A DNA stretch of 64,000 nt from Winogradskyella undariae (GTDB taxonomy: Bacteria; Bacteroidota; Bacteroidia; Flavobacteriales; Flavobacteriaceae). The notes beneath the pieces are model-generated. The model saw only the letters and a list, made by a program, of their open reading frames with translations, was not told where the DNA came from and searched no databases. Position 1 is the first letter of the stretch. Each line of letters starts with the position of its first letter. The stretch spans positions 1-64,000 of the forward strand of contig NZ_JABTEL010000004.1 in the NCBI RefSeq assembly GCF_013285155.1, in the 5' to 3' direction. The position numbers and the translations under genes were made by a program. Shown piece by piece: positions 1 to 7,992 of this stretch.

Positions 1-1
1 A

Positions 2-175
2 AGGACAAGCTACGCGAGTTTCAACGACTTAAAATCGAGGTCTAAACGCCTCATAGAACTGTACGAAATCTGTGTAGTAAAAGAGAGGGGATTTTCAATG
101 TTGACGAGATCTGTAGTCTCTGCGTATATATTAACCTTATTCCTCTCTTTTGTGCTTTCTTTTTATAGGTCTTAA
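2..175 (+). other. Open frame at window edge, possible 3' end of an unknown gene
   Basis: A frame is open from the first bases to a TAA at 173-175 (about 57 codons). Its tail is hydrophobic (AYILTLFLSFVLSF). A second frame also gives a plausible C-terminus (LREFQRLKIEV, stop at about 43-45). The two frames overlap, so at most one is a gene. The first ~120 bases look richer in G+C than the following island, which hints at a different origin. I recognise neither product. The upstream sequence would decide. Confidence 0.22.
79..151. repeat. 10-bp inverted repeat AAAAGAGAGG / CCTCTCTTTT
   Basis: AAAAGAGAGG at 79-88 is the exact reverse complement of CCTCTCTTTT at 142-151, with 53 bases between. 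A short GAGA/TCTC pair lies inside the loop. It could be an RNA fold, the end of a mobile element or chance. No transposase is visible beside it. Confidence 0.3.
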
Positions 176-195
176 ATTTAGTGTTTTTATTAAAA

Positions 196-258
196 TGCTA
201 ACTTAAGCCGTGTATAATTAATTGCTTAAACACGTAACAATACATACACACGTTAGCA
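196..258. repeat. Palindromic spacer with attC-like layout
   Basis: TGCTAAC (196-202) pairs perfectly with GTTAGCA (252-258). Inside it, GTGTAT (210-215) pairs with ATACAC (244-249), with an asymmetric internal loop and a 28-base terminal loop. Two short paired boxes with unpaired spacers is the layout of integron attC sites. However, GTTAGCA fits the R' consensus GTTRRRY only in its first five positions. The right arm ends 9 bases before the ATG of the next gene. The loop carries the motif TAATTAATTGCTTAA, which recurs in altered form before other genes of the island. Confidence 0.4.
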
Positions 259-267
259 AACATTTGA

Positions 268-741
268 ATGGAACAAAGAAAGAAAATATCATCTAACATT
301 AAATTCAGAAAATACTTCCTTTCTTGGTTTGTGATGTTAATAGCTTATTTAATTACTCAATTTTTTAATTTAAGTCGATTATGGGATTATGGAACTTGGG
401 CTATAGCATTACTGACGTTCACTTTATTTATCACTTTAAAAAAAGTAGAATTTTCAAAAAGTGCTGTTTATTTTGATAATAAAAGAGTTGAATACAAATC
501 AATAATTGATTTAAAAATATTCGAAATTCAGAATAGACCTTTCTATCTATTTAAAACAAACAACGAGAATATATTTAACCGTTATTATCTAACCCAATTA
601 GAAGGTATTGGTTATTTTTCTATTATTAAAATTTTAATTTCTAAAAAAAATACTGCTAAATTACCTCTCGCTGAATTTTTGGCTCTTTTGGATGAGAAAT
701 CAAATATTCAAAAAAAAAAACTAAAAATGAATAAAAAATGA
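268..741 (+). CDS. Small membrane protein of unknown function
   Basis: The product is 157 residues. Two hydrophobic segments at about residues 15-33 and 42-57 form an N-terminal hairpin in the inner membrane. A soluble domain of alternating strands follows (about 60-140) and resembles the pleckstrin-like cytoplasmic domains attached to such hairpins; that fold is my guess from the pattern. The C-terminus is very lysine-rich (KSNIQKKKLKMNKK). It is the first gene of the + strand island and is preceded by the 196-258 palindrome rather than by a recognisable ribosome binding site. I cannot name the family. Confidence 0.6.
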   Translation: MEQRKKISSNIKFRKYFLSWFVMLIAYLITQFFNLSRLWDYGTWAIALLTFTLFITLKKVEFSKSAVYFDNKRVEYKSIIDLKIFEIQNRPFYLFKTNNENIFNRYYLTQLEGIGYFSIIKILISKKNTAKLPLAEFLALLDEKSNIQKKKLKMNKK

Positions 742-885
742 TTTTACAAACACCATATTTATTTATGGCTTGTACAATTGCTTACTTAGAAAAGTACTTC
801 GAAATATTATTTTGCTCGTGTTTGTTCACTAAATTAGTTGCTTAACAAAAAATACGTTACCACAAATAAAATATTAAACTCTAAA

Positions 886-1703
886 ATGACAGTAGAACAA
901 TTCGAAAATTGCAAACAATGTTTAAATCGAAAAAAAGGAGTAATTGAAAAAGAAAACATCTGTAATCTAAAAGGAAAAAGTATAGAATTCGAAAATACTT
1001 GTACAGACTTTAACCTTGATAATCGTGTTGTTTTAGGAAAAGAAAATAAAATCAATGCCATTAGACCAAATTTTAAGAGAGCAAAAATCGCCCAATTATT
1101 CATTTGGATAGTCATGGCTTTAGATGTTGTTTCAATATTTTCTTCTTACTCACAATACAACCTTCTTAAGTCATTACAAAACAATGAAGAGGTAACGGAT
1201 CAAATGTTAAACTCAAATGACACAAGACAACAAATTATAGGGATTTTATAGTTTTTATAATTTCTGCGGTAACTTTTATACAATGGTTTAGAAGAGCTTA
1301 TTATAACCTGAATATTAGAACAAATTGCAACCATTCTGAGGGTTGGGCATCCGGAAGTTGGTTTGTGCCAATAATTTCATTGTACAGACCATATCAAATA
1401 ATGAAAGAGATGTCGACTAAAACAACCCAATTAATAAAATCTAAAAATTCAGATTATTTAGAGAGCAACACAATGACAATTGGTCTTTGGTGGACTTTAT
1501 GGATTGTATCTAATTATATTGGAAATTATGCTCTAAAAAGTGCTTTTAAAGCAGAAACAATAGAAAACTATATAAACAGTACAACTGGAGATATAATATT
1601 ATCAATAATAGGAATCCCATTAGCTGTTATAACGGTAATGATTATTAAATCATACGCTTTAAAAGAAGAAGAAATTTCAAAATTAGAAAAAACAGAAAAT
1701 TAA
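886..1703 (+). pseudogene. Frameshifted DUF4328 membrane protein with N-terminal Cys motif
   Basis: The 5' part (ATG at 886, in frame to TAG at 1249-1251) encodes a zinc-ribbon-like motif (CKQCLNRK, then C and C in spaced positions), a linker and one membrane segment. The 3' part is in another frame from about 1239 to 1703. It encodes FIQWFRRAYYNL, then WFVPIISLYRPYQIMKEM, then a W-rich membrane segment, which are the hallmarks of DUF4328. Joined at about 1240-1255 the two parts make one normal DUF4328 protein, so a net -1 shift has split it. An upstream ATG at 838 is possible, but 886 fits the Cys motif better. The downstream half has no start of its own before 1365. A sequencing indel is the main alternative. 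Confidence 0.75.
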
Positions 1704-1812
1704 AATGTGGGTATTTAACCAAACCGTTAGGAAATTAATGAACGAAACAACTTAAACACAGCTAAAAACCAACATAAAACACATATAATTCACTGTATTT
1801 ATATTTATTACA

Positions 1813-1830
1813 AAAATCCAACCGGATTTT
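1813..1830 (+). terminator. Weak hairpin after the DUF4328 pseudogene
   Basis: AAAATCC (1813-1819) pairs with GGATTTT (1824-1830) around an AACC loop. No clear T-run follows, so termination is uncertain. The 1704-1888 spacer also holds GTTAGGA (1726-1732) and TGCTAAC (1847-1853), short boxes like those in the 196-258 palindrome. Confidence 0.3.
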
Positions 1831-1888
1831 ATATTCAGTTTTTATTTGCTAACTTTCGAGCTCTCAAGACAAAAGAAACTACAGATAA

Positions 1889-2863
1889 ATGAATGACGTT
1901 TACTATTATTTAATAAATTATAAAGAAATTCATCCTCTTAGATTCTGGATAATACTTGTAGGCATAACACTCCTATTTATTGCAATAATTTTTATTCTTT
2001 ATAAAAACTTCCTACCTCTTATAACTAAGATATTAAATATCCAGAAAAAAGAGACTATAGTAACTTCAAAAAAGAATAGAAAAACACCCAATGTAAAAAA
2101 AGAAAAGAGAAGTATTTTAAAAGATTCAAGATTCTTAATTAGTGTTATTCTAATTCAATTTCTAATAATAGCATCTGTTATTTTCTACAATTATGCTAAG
2201 TCAACAACTAAAAGACCAGAAAACTTAGCAATCTCGAACTCAGAATATCTTTTCGGAATTGACATTTCTCATTATCAGAGTAAAATTAATTGGAGTGAAC
2301 TAAGAACATCACATCACCCAATTGAGTATATTTTTATACGAGCAACAATGGGACAGAATGGAGAGGACATACAGTTTGACAGAAATTGGGAAAACGCAAA
2401 AAAGCACAATTATTTACGTGGTGCATATCATTACTACAGACCTAACGAAAACTCAACACAACAATTTGAAAATTTCAAATCTGTAGTAAAATTAGAAGAG
2501 GGTGATTTTATCCCCATACTTGATATAGAAAAAGACAGCAAATTTGGGAGAGACAACCTCAGAAAAGGTGTATTAAATTGGTTACAACTAGCAGAAAAAG
2601 AATATGGAAGAAAACCAATGATATACACAGGTTTAACCTTTTACAAACATGTTTTAAAAGGCCATGTTGATGACTACCCTTTATGGATTGCTGCTTATTC
2701 TGGTAAACATCGTTTAAAAAATGTTGACTGGAAATTCCATCAATTCACTGAGCAAACTAAAATTAAAGGTATTATAACAACAGTAGATGGCAATGATTTT
2801 ATAGGTGATATAACCGAATTAAACAAAATGAAAATCAGCAATTCAACACCAACTACTAACTAA
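1889..2863 (+). CDS. Membrane-anchored GH25 lysozyme (muramidase)
   Basis: The product is 324 residues. It has two N-terminal membrane segments (about 19-38 and 82-100) with a basic linker between them. A glycoside hydrolase family 25 domain follows from about 121. Family hallmarks are present: GIDISHYQ with Asp125 and LDIEK with Asp212 and Glu214, the acid pair of the active site. FIRAT, RGAYHYY and PMIYTG strands of the TIM-like barrel are also visible. GH25 enzymes cut the MurNAc-GlcNAc bond of peptidoglycan. The anchor would hold the enzyme at the periplasmic face of the inner membrane. It sits alone among orphan genes, so a role in cell-wall turnover or in competition cannot be told from context. 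Confidence 0.88.
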   Translation: MNDVYYYLINYKEIHPLRFWIILVGITLLFIAIIFILYKNFLPLITKILNIQKKETIVTSKKNRKTPNVKKEKRSILKDSRFLISVILIQFLIIASVIFYNYAKSTTKRPENLAISNSEYLFGIDISHYQSKINWSELRTSHHPIEYIFIRATMGQNGEDIQFDRNWENAKKHNYLRGAYHYYRPNENSTQQFENFKSVVKLEEGDFIPILDIEKDSKFGRDNLRKGVLNWLQLAEKEYGRKPMIYTGLTFYKHVLKGHVDDYPLWIAAYSGKHRLKNVDWKFHQFTEQTKIKGIITTVDGNDFIGDITELNKMKISNSTPTTN

Positions 2864-3190
2864 AATAAATATGAGGAAATTGTTGCAAGAATTCATAAAT
2901 CATTCAGCTTAATTAGAAAGGGAGAATGTGAAAAAGCAGAAATTGAATTAAAAATAATTAAAAGGTATATCAACAAAATTGACAACTTAGAATTTCAAGC
3001 TTAAATGGAATTACTGACACAACAGCAAAACAGGTTAAATTATTTTTTCCTTAATGCTTTTAGGAGGAATAATCGGAATGTATTTAATTACGAACTTAGT
3101 TACTTTCCCAAACAATATTCTATCCACAAACACACTAGACATACATTTTGAGAAAAACACTGTCCATACTGTCTATTTTACTGATTTTAA
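2864..3190 (+). pseudogene. Degraded remnant of a small membrane protein
   Basis: Three coding-like stretches in different frames join into one protein-like sequence. The first is a charged helix (YEEIVARIHKSFSLIRKG..., 2870-3003), the second ends TAKQVKLFF before a stop at 3051-3053, and the third is a membrane segment (LMLLGGIIGMYLITNLVTF). The frames change near 2990-3005 and at the T-run 3043-3048. No start codon lies in the first frame. I see at least two frameshifts and a lost 5' end. The third frame overlaps the start of the next lipoprotein gene. The original family is not recognised. Confidence 0.5.
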
Positions 3191-3732
3191 GTTGTGAAAA
3201 CAAAACAACAGAAATTCGATATTATCCGACCGATCGAAATTTTTCTGTTGAAACTAAAGAAATAATCGGACTTGATACTACTCAATTAAATTTTAGAGAA
3301 ATAACAAATAAGGTTGGAACATTCGATAAAGATTATGGGAAATTGGTTGTAGAATTCGATGATGGAAAAATAAAAAAAAGAGTTACTCCATACGTTTATG
3401 ATAACGGACTAATTAAGTCTAAAAATATATTGCGTATAAAATCTGATTCAATTCTAATAGATAACAAATACTCAATTAACGAACTGAAACGCATTTTAAA
3501 AAGACATTATTTAAATAAAGATAAAGTTCCATACTATCCAGACTCCCCTAAAAATGGTCTTGTAGAAATTACTATTAATACAAATAAAACTGGAAAGGAA
3601 CTCAAAAAGGTTTTGAGTAAATTAACACAGGTATTTGACGAGATAAAAGAAGAAGTAAACGACACTATTGAATTGAGAATATATTTTGATTATTTAAGGC
3701 AAATTCCACCACCTCCACCACCTCCAAAATGA
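3148..3732 (+). CDS. Putative lipoprotein with proline-rich C-terminus
   Basis: The product is 194 residues, read from a TTG at 3148. That start gives a lipoprotein signal (RKTLSILSILLILSC, Cys at residue 16), so it is preferred over a later ATG. The mature part is hydrophilic, rich in charged residues and isoleucine, and resembles no family I know. The protein ends in a run of seven prolines and a lysine. The 5' end overlaps the preceding pseudogene remnant, so expression is uncertain. Confidence 0.55.
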   Translation: MRKTLSILSILLILSCENKTTEIRYYPTDRNFSVETKEIIGLDTTQLNFREITNKVGTFDKDYGKLVVEFDDGKIKKRVTPYVYDNGLIKSKNILRIKSDSILIDNKYSINELKRILKRHYLNKDKVPYYPDSPKNGLVEITINTNKTGKELKKVLSKLTQVFDEIKEEVNDTIELRIYFDYLRQIPPPPPPPK

Positions 3733-3863
3733 AAACCTAAAGAGAAAGATTTCTATGAAGTCTATTAGAAAGTTACAGACGCAAAACTATAGATAATTTA
3801 TTGCTAAATTAGCTAATGAAACAAACAGTATATTGACTCGCTATCAACTATAATTTTAAATAA

Positions 3864-4484
3864 ATGAAAAATCTAATTATAATTTGTTTACTAATCTCTT
3901 TTAAACTTTTTTCACAAGACAAAAAAGTTGTTTATCTCAATGATAGTCATCAAGAAATAGATAAAAGCGAATTTGTAAAAGGAAAAAGTTCTAGAGAATA
4001 TCTTGACTTATATTTTGAAAATGATTCTTTAGTTCAATGCTTACTAGTAAGAAGAAAACCTATTGGGAAATTGAATAAAAATCAGCTTAATGAATTAAAA
4101 GACAATTTAGCTATCAAAGATAGTATTGATAATAAACTAATTGTAATAATTTATTATCCAGGTAAAGACAATTGTAATGGTATGGAAGAATACTCTACGT
4201 GGAATATTTTTGACAAAGACTATTTAAAAAACTTAGAAAAAATTAGTGATATCAGTCATCATTGGATTTATAAAGATGATGAAAACTTAAAATATTATTA
4301 TAAAAGAAAGAAAGGATGGAAAAAGGATAGTAAGCAATTTGTTGAAAAAATGTTTTTTAAATATCATTACCCTTGTTTTAGTTGTGTAGTTATTGACTCT
4401 AAAGGAAATTTTATTGCCAACTATGGCGAATTTGGTAAACAAACAGTTTGGGAAATTTCAGAAGAACTTAAAAAAATCAAATAA
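3864..4484 (+). CDS. Secreted protein with a thioredoxin-like C-terminal half
   Basis: The product is 206 residues. It has an N-terminal signal peptide (MKNLIIICLLISFKLFS, cleavage near residue 18). The C-terminal part reads PCFSCVVIDSKGNFIANYGE and then a final helix. It looks like the last strands and helix of a thioredoxin fold (VVID-x-KG turn). The CxxC in PCFSC is not at the usual active-site position, so redox activity is not implied. The preceding spacer holds TAATTTATTGCT (about 3794-3805), like the motif before other island genes. The assignment rests on pattern only. Confidence 0.55.
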   Translation: MKNLIIICLLISFKLFSQDKKVVYLNDSHQEIDKSEFVKGKSSREYLDLYFENDSLVQCLLVRRKPIGKLNKNQLNELKDNLAIKDSIDNKLIVIIYYPGKDNCNGMEEYSTWNIFDKDYLKNLEKISDISHHWIYKDDENLKYYYKRKKGWKKDSKQFVEKMFFKYHYPCFSCVVIDSKGNFIANYGEFGKQTVWEISEELKKIK

Positions 4485-4549
4485 AAATGATACCTAATGC
4501 CATCTGTAATTTACCTGCTTAATTACGCATAAAAATCTTACAAAAACTG

Positions 4550-5062
4550 ATGACAGAAATATTCACAACAAAAAAACTAGAAAAAATAATAAAAAAAAGA
4601 GTTGAAAATAAGACCATAACTGTTGAAAATATTTTTGGAAAATGGAACGCTTCAGTCTTATATATTGCCAGAAAAAAATGTCTGATTTTTGTAAATTCAA
4701 AAAGTTTCTACTCTGTTATTATTCCAAGATTCTCAACTAATGAATTAGATAAAATTCATTTATTATTTCTTGAAAGTTTTTACGCCCAATTAGATTTTGA
4801 AAAAATTAAGGTTGATGCCGAATTTCTTGTTAGCAGTGTTGGAGAGTTAAAATTCTACCCAACGGATAACGATAGAAAAATGACAGGAATCATCAACTAT
4901 AATATTTCAAAAATAGATTACCTTAAATATGAATATGATATTTTTAATTCTTCTGTTATTAGAGAGTTAACAGAGAAACTAAACCTTACACCTTTTAAGC
5001 AATTAAACTGGAGCATCCCTAAAGAAGTAATGACTGAAATAATAGAAAAAGCTAATGTGTAA
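4550..5062 (+). CDS. DUF6933 family protein
   Basis: The product is 170 residues and cytoplasmic, with no signal or membrane segment. The order of features matches DUF6933: an N-terminal TKKL helix, then GKWNASVLYIARKKCLIFVN, then the SFYSVIIP strand, a central helix, and the late Asn-Asp-Arg stretch followed by GIINY. The function of this family is unknown. It is often found as a stand-alone accessory gene. The preceding spacer holds the island motif TAATTTACCTGCTTAATTAC at 4507-4526. Confidence 0.7.
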   Translation: MTEIFTTKKLEKIIKKRVENKTITVENIFGKWNASVLYIARKKCLIFVNSKSFYSVIIPRFSTNELDKIHLLFLESFYAQLDFEKIKVDAEFLVSSVGELKFYPTDNDRKMTGIINYNISKIDYLKYEYDIFNSSVIRELTEKLNLTPFKQLNWSIPKEVMTEIIEKANV

Positions 5063-5123
5063 TTAAAACAAATGTACAAGAAAAGCATAAAGACACGCAA
5101 ATTTAGAAATTAATAAAAACATC

Positions 5124-5675
5124 ATGGAAATAGGTACTAAATTAACCAAACCAAGCTTAAAATTCCGAATACTATTCGTAATCATAACTACAATTATGTA
5201 TTCTATGACGCTTTGGTTATTTGATTATTTTTCTGAAGAAAAACTGTATTCAGTAAATAATTTAATCATTCAAGGAATCTTATTTGGACTATTTTTCGGA
5301 ATCGGATTTCCATATATAAATGAAAAGCTTGCTGGTAAATTCACTAATAAAATTGGAGTAAAAATAAAACCCGATTTAGAAGAAAATGAAAATATTGAAA
5401 TTGAAGGACCTGCAAATTTGTATCAAGGAATCGAAGGCGTTGGTGGAAAAATTTTTCTAACAGATAAAAAACTGATATTTAAATCTCATAAAATCAATAT
5501 TCAAATAAGGCAAACAAACATTGAATATAAAAACATAGATAAAATCAGTAAAAGAAAAACGATAAAACTAATAAACAATGGAATTAGAATAATAACCAAT
5601 GACGGAAATAAATATGATTTTGTGGTGAACGAAAGAGATTTGTGGTTAGAAAAAATAAATGAGCGAATTGAATAA
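5124..5675 (+). CDS. Membrane protein with a GRAM/PH-like domain
   Basis: The product is 183 residues. Two hydrophobic segments (about 15-33 and 48-66) form a membrane hairpin. A domain at about 90-183 then reads like a GRAM domain: a first strand after EGPANLYQG, GGKIFLTDKKLIFKSHK, and a later VNERDLWLEKINERI helix. Related proteins combine a GRAM-type domain with membrane helices, but their function is unknown. It is the last gene of the + strand island, and the terminator at 5770 follows 94 bases downstream. Confidence 0.65.
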   Translation: MEIGTKLTKPSLKFRILFVIITTIMYSMTLWLFDYFSEEKLYSVNNLIIQGILFGLFFGIGFPYINEKLAGKFTNKIGVKIKPDLEENENIEIEGPANLYQGIEGVGGKIFLTDKKLIFKSHKINIQIRQTNIEYKNIDKISKRKTIKLINNGIRIITNDGNKYDFVVNERDLWLEKINERIE

Positions 5676-5769
5676 ATAAATTTAAAGAGAATAACATTTC
5701 AATTGGAGATATAACAGAACTAAAAGACTAAAAAATAATTACAGTAACATAAAAAATGGTTATAATTAA

Positions 5770-5801
5770 AAACACCTCTTTATAAAAATAAAGAGGTGTT
5801 T
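5770..5801. terminator. Strong bidirectional terminator closing the island
   Basis: AAACACCTCTTTAT (5770-5783) pairs with ATAAAGAGGTGTTT (5788-5801) around a 4-base loop. A-rich and T-rich flanks serve both strands. It lies between the + strand island and the convergent LipL32-like gene. Confidence 0.85.
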
Positions 5802-5828
5802 TACAAAATACGAATGTCTGCTTTTGTA

Positions 5829-6509
5829 TTATAGTCCTTTTAAAAGTTCTTCTATAGTTTTAGCCATTACAACACCTGGTAATTTTACCGGAGCCGCAAC
5901 TTCTGCTAAAAATGTTCCTTTAACTTCACCTGTTTTATAAGTTGTAAAACCAATACGGTATAAACCAGCTGTTAAAGCTTTTGTAGGGCTACCTACTTCA
6001 CTTTCATATCTTAATAAAGAGTTGTAGCTGCTTCCACTTGGTTGCTTTGGCATTTCACTACTATCATCATTCTTAGCAAGTGTAGTCCAAGTTGCACTTT
6101 TAGCAGCTTCTTCTGTAATATCTTCTTTTTTCAAAATAGTAGAACGCTCTAAAGTAATGTAAGTATCAAAATAATCACTAGAAGATTCGTTTGCTTCGTA
6201 AGCCTCAGACTTAATAGCATCTTTAACTTTAGTTTTAGCAACAGGAGAAAGCATTCTTACACCCAATTCTGGTGCAACAGCAGGAACCCATAAATAAATG
6301 TAATAGAATTTTTTACCATCAACTACTTCATCTTCATTCCCTTCAGAAGCATATCCTAAATAAGAGATCACATCTGTGTAAGGTACTTTAATTGTTTTTG
6401 GTCCAATTTTCTTTTCAACTGAACTTCCAAACTTTTTTAATTTTTGAGCTTCTGCGTTAAATACACAACAGAAAGCGAATACTGATAATACTAGTAATTT
6501 AATTTTCAT
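5829..6509 (-). CDS. LipL32-family surface protein homologue
   Basis: The product is 226 residues. It has a signal peptide with a probable signal peptidase I site (AEA-Q, residues 19-22). Two cysteines lie at 14-15 but in a poor lipobox, unlike the lipidated leptospiral protein. Four blocks match Leptospira LipL32 closely as I remember it: WVPAVAPELGVRMLSP, SDYFDTYITLER, YNSLLRYES, and GLYRIGFTTYKTGEVKGTF. The last block is nearly the same in both groups. LipL32 is a jelly-roll surface protein that binds matrix proteins and calcium in Leptospira; the role outside spirochaetes is unknown. The gene is single, with its own promoter at 6630-6658. Confidence 0.85.
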   Translation of the reverse strand: MKIKLLVLSVFAFCCVFNAEAQKLKKFGSSVEKKIGPKTIKVPYTDVISYLGYASEGNEDEVVDGKKFYYIYLWVPAVAPELGVRMLSPVAKTKVKDAIKSEAYEANESSSDYFDTYITLERSTILKKEDITEEAAKSATWTTLAKNDDSSEMPKQPSGSSYNSLLRYESEVGSPTKALTAGLYRIGFTTYKTGEVKGTFLAEVAAPVKLPGVVMAKTIEELLKGL

Positions 6510-6629
6510 ATTTGTTTAAGTGATTTTAGTTAATTTATAGACATTCGTAATGGTTTTAATTTAAAACAACAGCTAATTTATAAGCTTGTAATGTTTAACA
6601 TAATTAATTATGTTTCTTACATTTCGATG

Positions 6630-6658
6630 CAAATATATAGAACTTAACTCTTCAGCAA
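6630..6658 (-). promoter_or_regulatory. Flavobacterial promoter for the LipL32-like gene
   Basis: On the - strand, TTG (6658-6656) is followed after 18 bases by TATATTTG (6637-6630). This fits the known Flavobacterium consensus TTG-N17 to 23-TAnnTTTG. It leaves an untranslated leader of about 115 bases before the ATG at 6509. Confidence 0.7.
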
Positions 6659-6683
6659 AACCCTTAATTTAGTAAAACGAAAA

Positions 6684-6699
6684 CCCCTGAAAACAGGGG
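6684..6699 (-). other. Hairpin between divergent genes
   Basis: CCCCTG (6684-6689) pairs with CAGGGG (6694-6699) around AAAA. Read on the - strand the hairpin is followed by TTTTCGTTTT, a terminator-like order. It lies upstream of the LipL32-like promoter and no - strand gene is seen before it. It could end a small RNA, act as an operator or be meaningless. Confidence 0.35.
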
Positions 6700-6809
6700 C
6701 ATAAATATGTTTAACTCAAAACGAATAGTTTGCAGTATTCAATTTTTATTTCCTAAATTAGGTCTTTCATAAGCTAAAACATATTTAACGCAACTAAATA
6801 AATCTTCTT

Positions 6810-7439
6810 ATGCTTTCAAATGAAGAAATTGGTAACCAATTAAAAAGTGAATTAGAAATCGCTATTTCTGAATATAAGTCATCCAATAAATTTAAAAAAA
6901 CTGAAAAAGTCTTTAATAAATTAATGTCTTATGATTTTGATGAATACAAAAGCGACTTAAAAAAGAAGGTTGTAAAGAAAATTAAAAAGAGATGGACAAA
7001 TCCTAAAGAAGGGATAAACCCAGAACAAAAATTAGATGCCATTTTATTTGAACACGAATTCCCGCAAGAAAAAGATCAAAAAACCAAACTATACGGAATT
7101 ATTAATTGGAAGAAAGAAACCATTAAACATGTAAAGGTTAAAATGGGATTCTCTTATGATTTCGCTGACGGATTAGAACAAATTAAAGGTATAAAAACTC
7201 AATTCTTTAATCCATTTGTAAAAAAGAAATTAGGGAAATCTTATTACGAAAATGGGGTTTTAATTACCGAAGACAGAGAGTTAGCAAAATGTTTTCAGCT
7301 CAAAGGAATTATAGCCATTCATGAAGTATTTAATGAACTAAATGACAAAAATGCTTTTGATAAAATAAACAAAAACGAGAATTTTCATTTCGTTTTTGGC
7401 GAACATGATGATGAATACTATTTAATTCTATCCATATAA
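6810..7439 (+). CDS. Hypothetical cytoplasmic protein
   Basis: The product is 209 residues with no signal or membrane segment. The N-terminal half is lysine- and glutamate-rich and helical (about 1-75). The C-terminal half has strands and ends FVFGEHDDEYYLILSI. I do not recognise a family. It lies 18 bases before the next + strand gene, with which it is probably co-transcribed. Confidence 0.65.
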   Translation: MLSNEEIGNQLKSELEIAISEYKSSNKFKKTEKVFNKLMSYDFDEYKSDLKKKVVKKIKKRWTNPKEGINPEQKLDAILFEHEFPQEKDQKTKLYGIINWKKETIKHVKVKMGFSYDFADGLEQIKGIKTQFFNPFVKKKLGKSYYENGVLITEDRELAKCFQLKGIIAIHEVFNELNDKNAFDKINKNENFHFVFGEHDDEYYLILSI

Positions 7440-7457
7440 AATTCAACTTATCATTTA

Positions 7458-7979
7458 ATGGATTTAGCAAGACATTGTCGTTTATGCGATCACCAAATAA
7501 CGAGTTTAAAAATTGGTACAACCTGTGGTCTAAACAATCGAAAGCCAGAATTTAATAAAACTTGTTCTAAAATCGAGCTAAATAAAAAGTTTGAAGATCA
7601 ACTAGAATATGTTAACATAGATTACCAAAATTATAAGCGAAAAAAGCTTTTAACCTACACCTATTTTGTTGTATTTGCCGTAATGGGAATCGCAGTAATA
7701 ATTGGAGGATTTTTATTTGGTAAATTCACCTTAGAAAGCAGAATTATATCCTCAGTAACAATAACGATTATAGTTATCGGGATTACCTTACTCGGAAAAG
7801 CATTTGGAACATTAAACACATACCGACAAGACATTGAGATCGCTAAAAGCAAAAAAGATAACATTGATGAAGTTCTAAAAGAATACAACATTACATATGA
7901 TATTCAGATGATGTTTGGAAAAGAAATTCACGGAGCTCAAGATGTTTATGCAGAATTAAAAATAAAAGGAATTAGATAA
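7458..7979 (+). CDS. Zinc-ribbon-like membrane protein
   Basis: The product is 173 residues. An N-terminal Cys motif (CRLC, then GTTCGL, then a fourth Cys about 12 residues on) probably binds zinc. Two membrane segments follow (about 63-88 and 97-114) and then a cytoplasmic tail. The Cys layout is the same kind as in the broken DUF4328 gene at 886, so both seem to use a shared N-terminal module. It is followed 13 bases later by an aldo/keto reductase. Its function is unknown. Confidence 0.65.
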   Translation: MDLARHCRLCDHQITSLKIGTTCGLNNRKPEFNKTCSKIELNKKFEDQLEYVNIDYQNYKRKKLLTYTYFVVFAVMGIAVIIGGFLFGKFTLESRIISSVTITIIVIGITLLGKAFGTLNTYRQDIEIAKSKKDNIDEVLKEYNITYDIQMMFGKEIHGAQDVYAELKIKGIR

Positions 7980-7992
7980 AAATAGATTACTA

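Noticed and set aside
834-1115. Minus-strand open frame opposite the DUF4328 gene
   Set aside because: The + strand carries a clear Cys motif and DUF4328 blocks; the minus frame has no recognisable feature.
5063-5123. Search for tRNA genes in island spacers
   Set aside because: No cloverleaf with a T-loop GTTCRA motif and acceptor stem was found in any spacer read.
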